The notes below the pieces were generated by a model that saw only the letters and a list, made by a program, of their open reading frames with translations, made no database searches and was not told the origin of the DNA. The translations under genes and the position numbers were made by a program. From positions 1 to 5,041 of the forward strand of contig JANMJO010000055.1 of the NCBI GenBank assembly GCA_031371425.1: a stretch of 5,041 bases of DNA. The letters are read 5' to 3'. Position 1 is the stretch's first letter. Each line of letters opens with the position of its first letter. Below, one piece after another: positions 4,774 through 5,041 of this stretch. This DNA comes from JAFMIX01 sp031371425 (GTDB lineage Bacteria > Verrucomicrobiota > Verrucomicrobiia > Limisphaerales > JAFMIX01).

Positions 4774-4779
4774 CTCCTT
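4774..4779 (-). promoter_or_regulatory. Shine-Dalgarno AAGGAG of the DMT remnant
   Basis: On the minus strand AAGGAG starts directly after the RND pump's TGA (4782-4780) and lies 8 bases before the ATG at 4765. It is the best ribosome binding site in the window and fixes the start of the pseudogene, which supports it having once been translated together with the pump. Confidence 0.85.
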
Positions 4780-5041
4780 TCATGAGGTCATCTTCACCGT
4801 TTCGTTGGCCGGCTTGCGGACTTTGCGTTCTGCCCATTCGTAAAGCACCGGTAACAACACAAGCGTCAGGAAAGTGGAACTGATAATTCCGCCAATAACG
4901 ACGGTAGCAAGCGGGCGTTGCACTTCCGCTCCCGCGCCGCTGGCAATCGCCATCGGCACGAAGCCGAGGCTGGCAACGGCAGCGGTCATCAGCACCGGGC
5001 GCAAACGCGTGAGCGAGCCTTCCACGACGGCGGTGAGCAGG
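4780..5041 (-). CDS. C-terminal end of a heavy-metal RND efflux pump (CusA/CzcA family); cut by window edge
   Basis: The last 86 or so residues of a cytoplasmic-membrane proton antiporter that, with a periplasmic adaptor and an outer-membrane channel, expels metal cations such as Cu(I), Ag(I), Zn, Co or Cd. The conserved block RLRPVLMTAAVASLGFVPMA, the following SGAGAEVQRPLATVVIGG and the final helix TFLTLVLLPVLYEW are characteristic of the HME-RND group near the last transmembrane helices. The frame stays open to the right edge (upstream residues LLTAVVEGS), so the gene begins outside the window and the GTG at 5025 is not the start. Metal specificity cannot be read from this end. Adaptor and outer-membrane partners would be expected further upstream. 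Confidence 0.93.
   Translation of the reverse strand, partial: LLTAVVEGSLTRLRPVLMTAAVASLGFVPMAIASGAGAEVQRPLATVVIGGIISSTFLTLVLLPVLYEWAERKVRKPANETVKMTS

Overview
The window looks like a chromosomal segment of a GC-rich, Gram-negative bacterium, most likely of the Verrucomicrobiota (Pedosphaera/Limisphaera-type lineages). The phylum guess rests on several families of short palindromic repeats, and on the peptide strings they produce when they lie inside genes (for example GRVTPCAP, VAQAFQPAG, SEPPHVGC, NRLKAELQT). I associate these with that group from memory; no search was run.

Every gene I can support is on the minus strand, so the transcription order runs from the right edge to the left. At the right edge is the C-terminal end of a CusA/CzcA-type heavy-metal RND efflux pump (4780-5041). 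Directly behind it, with an excellent Shine-Dalgarno, is the remnant of a small EamA/DMT-type membrane protein (4571-4765). This remnant has an amber stop at codon 4 and is cut short next to palindromic repeat DNA. A repeat-filled gap of about 360 bp follows. Next comes a complete secreted single-domain rhodanese (3821-4207) with its own strong terminator (3767-3796), then another gap with repeats.

The main operon follows: a 707-residue fusion of a PAP2 lipid phosphatase with an ArnT/GT39-type lipid-linked-sugar glycosyltransferase (1389-3512), an OGG1-type 8-oxoguanine DNA glycosylase (80-1387) that starts one base after the fusion's stop codon, and the first 22 codons of a further gene (1-66). 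The spacing suggests that these three are co-transcribed.

The most striking feature is the glycosylase gene. Its catalytic core aligns closely with human OGG1 as I remember it (Lys/Asp pair 19 residues apart, 8-oxoG-pocket Cys, Gln and Phe conserved), yet the protein is 435 residues instead of roughly 300. The extra length is four unrelated palindromic elements, each inserted in frame at a domain edge or loop. One is bounded by a perfect 10-bp direct repeat that looks like a target-site duplication. Another belongs to a family with two further copies in the intergenic gaps of this same window. A fifth repeat-like, AT-rich stretch lies in the linker between the two domains of the PAP2-GT fusion. 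The window therefore shows small palindromic elements colonising coding sequence and adding peptide segments to a conserved enzyme, comparable in principle to the Rickettsia palindromic elements.
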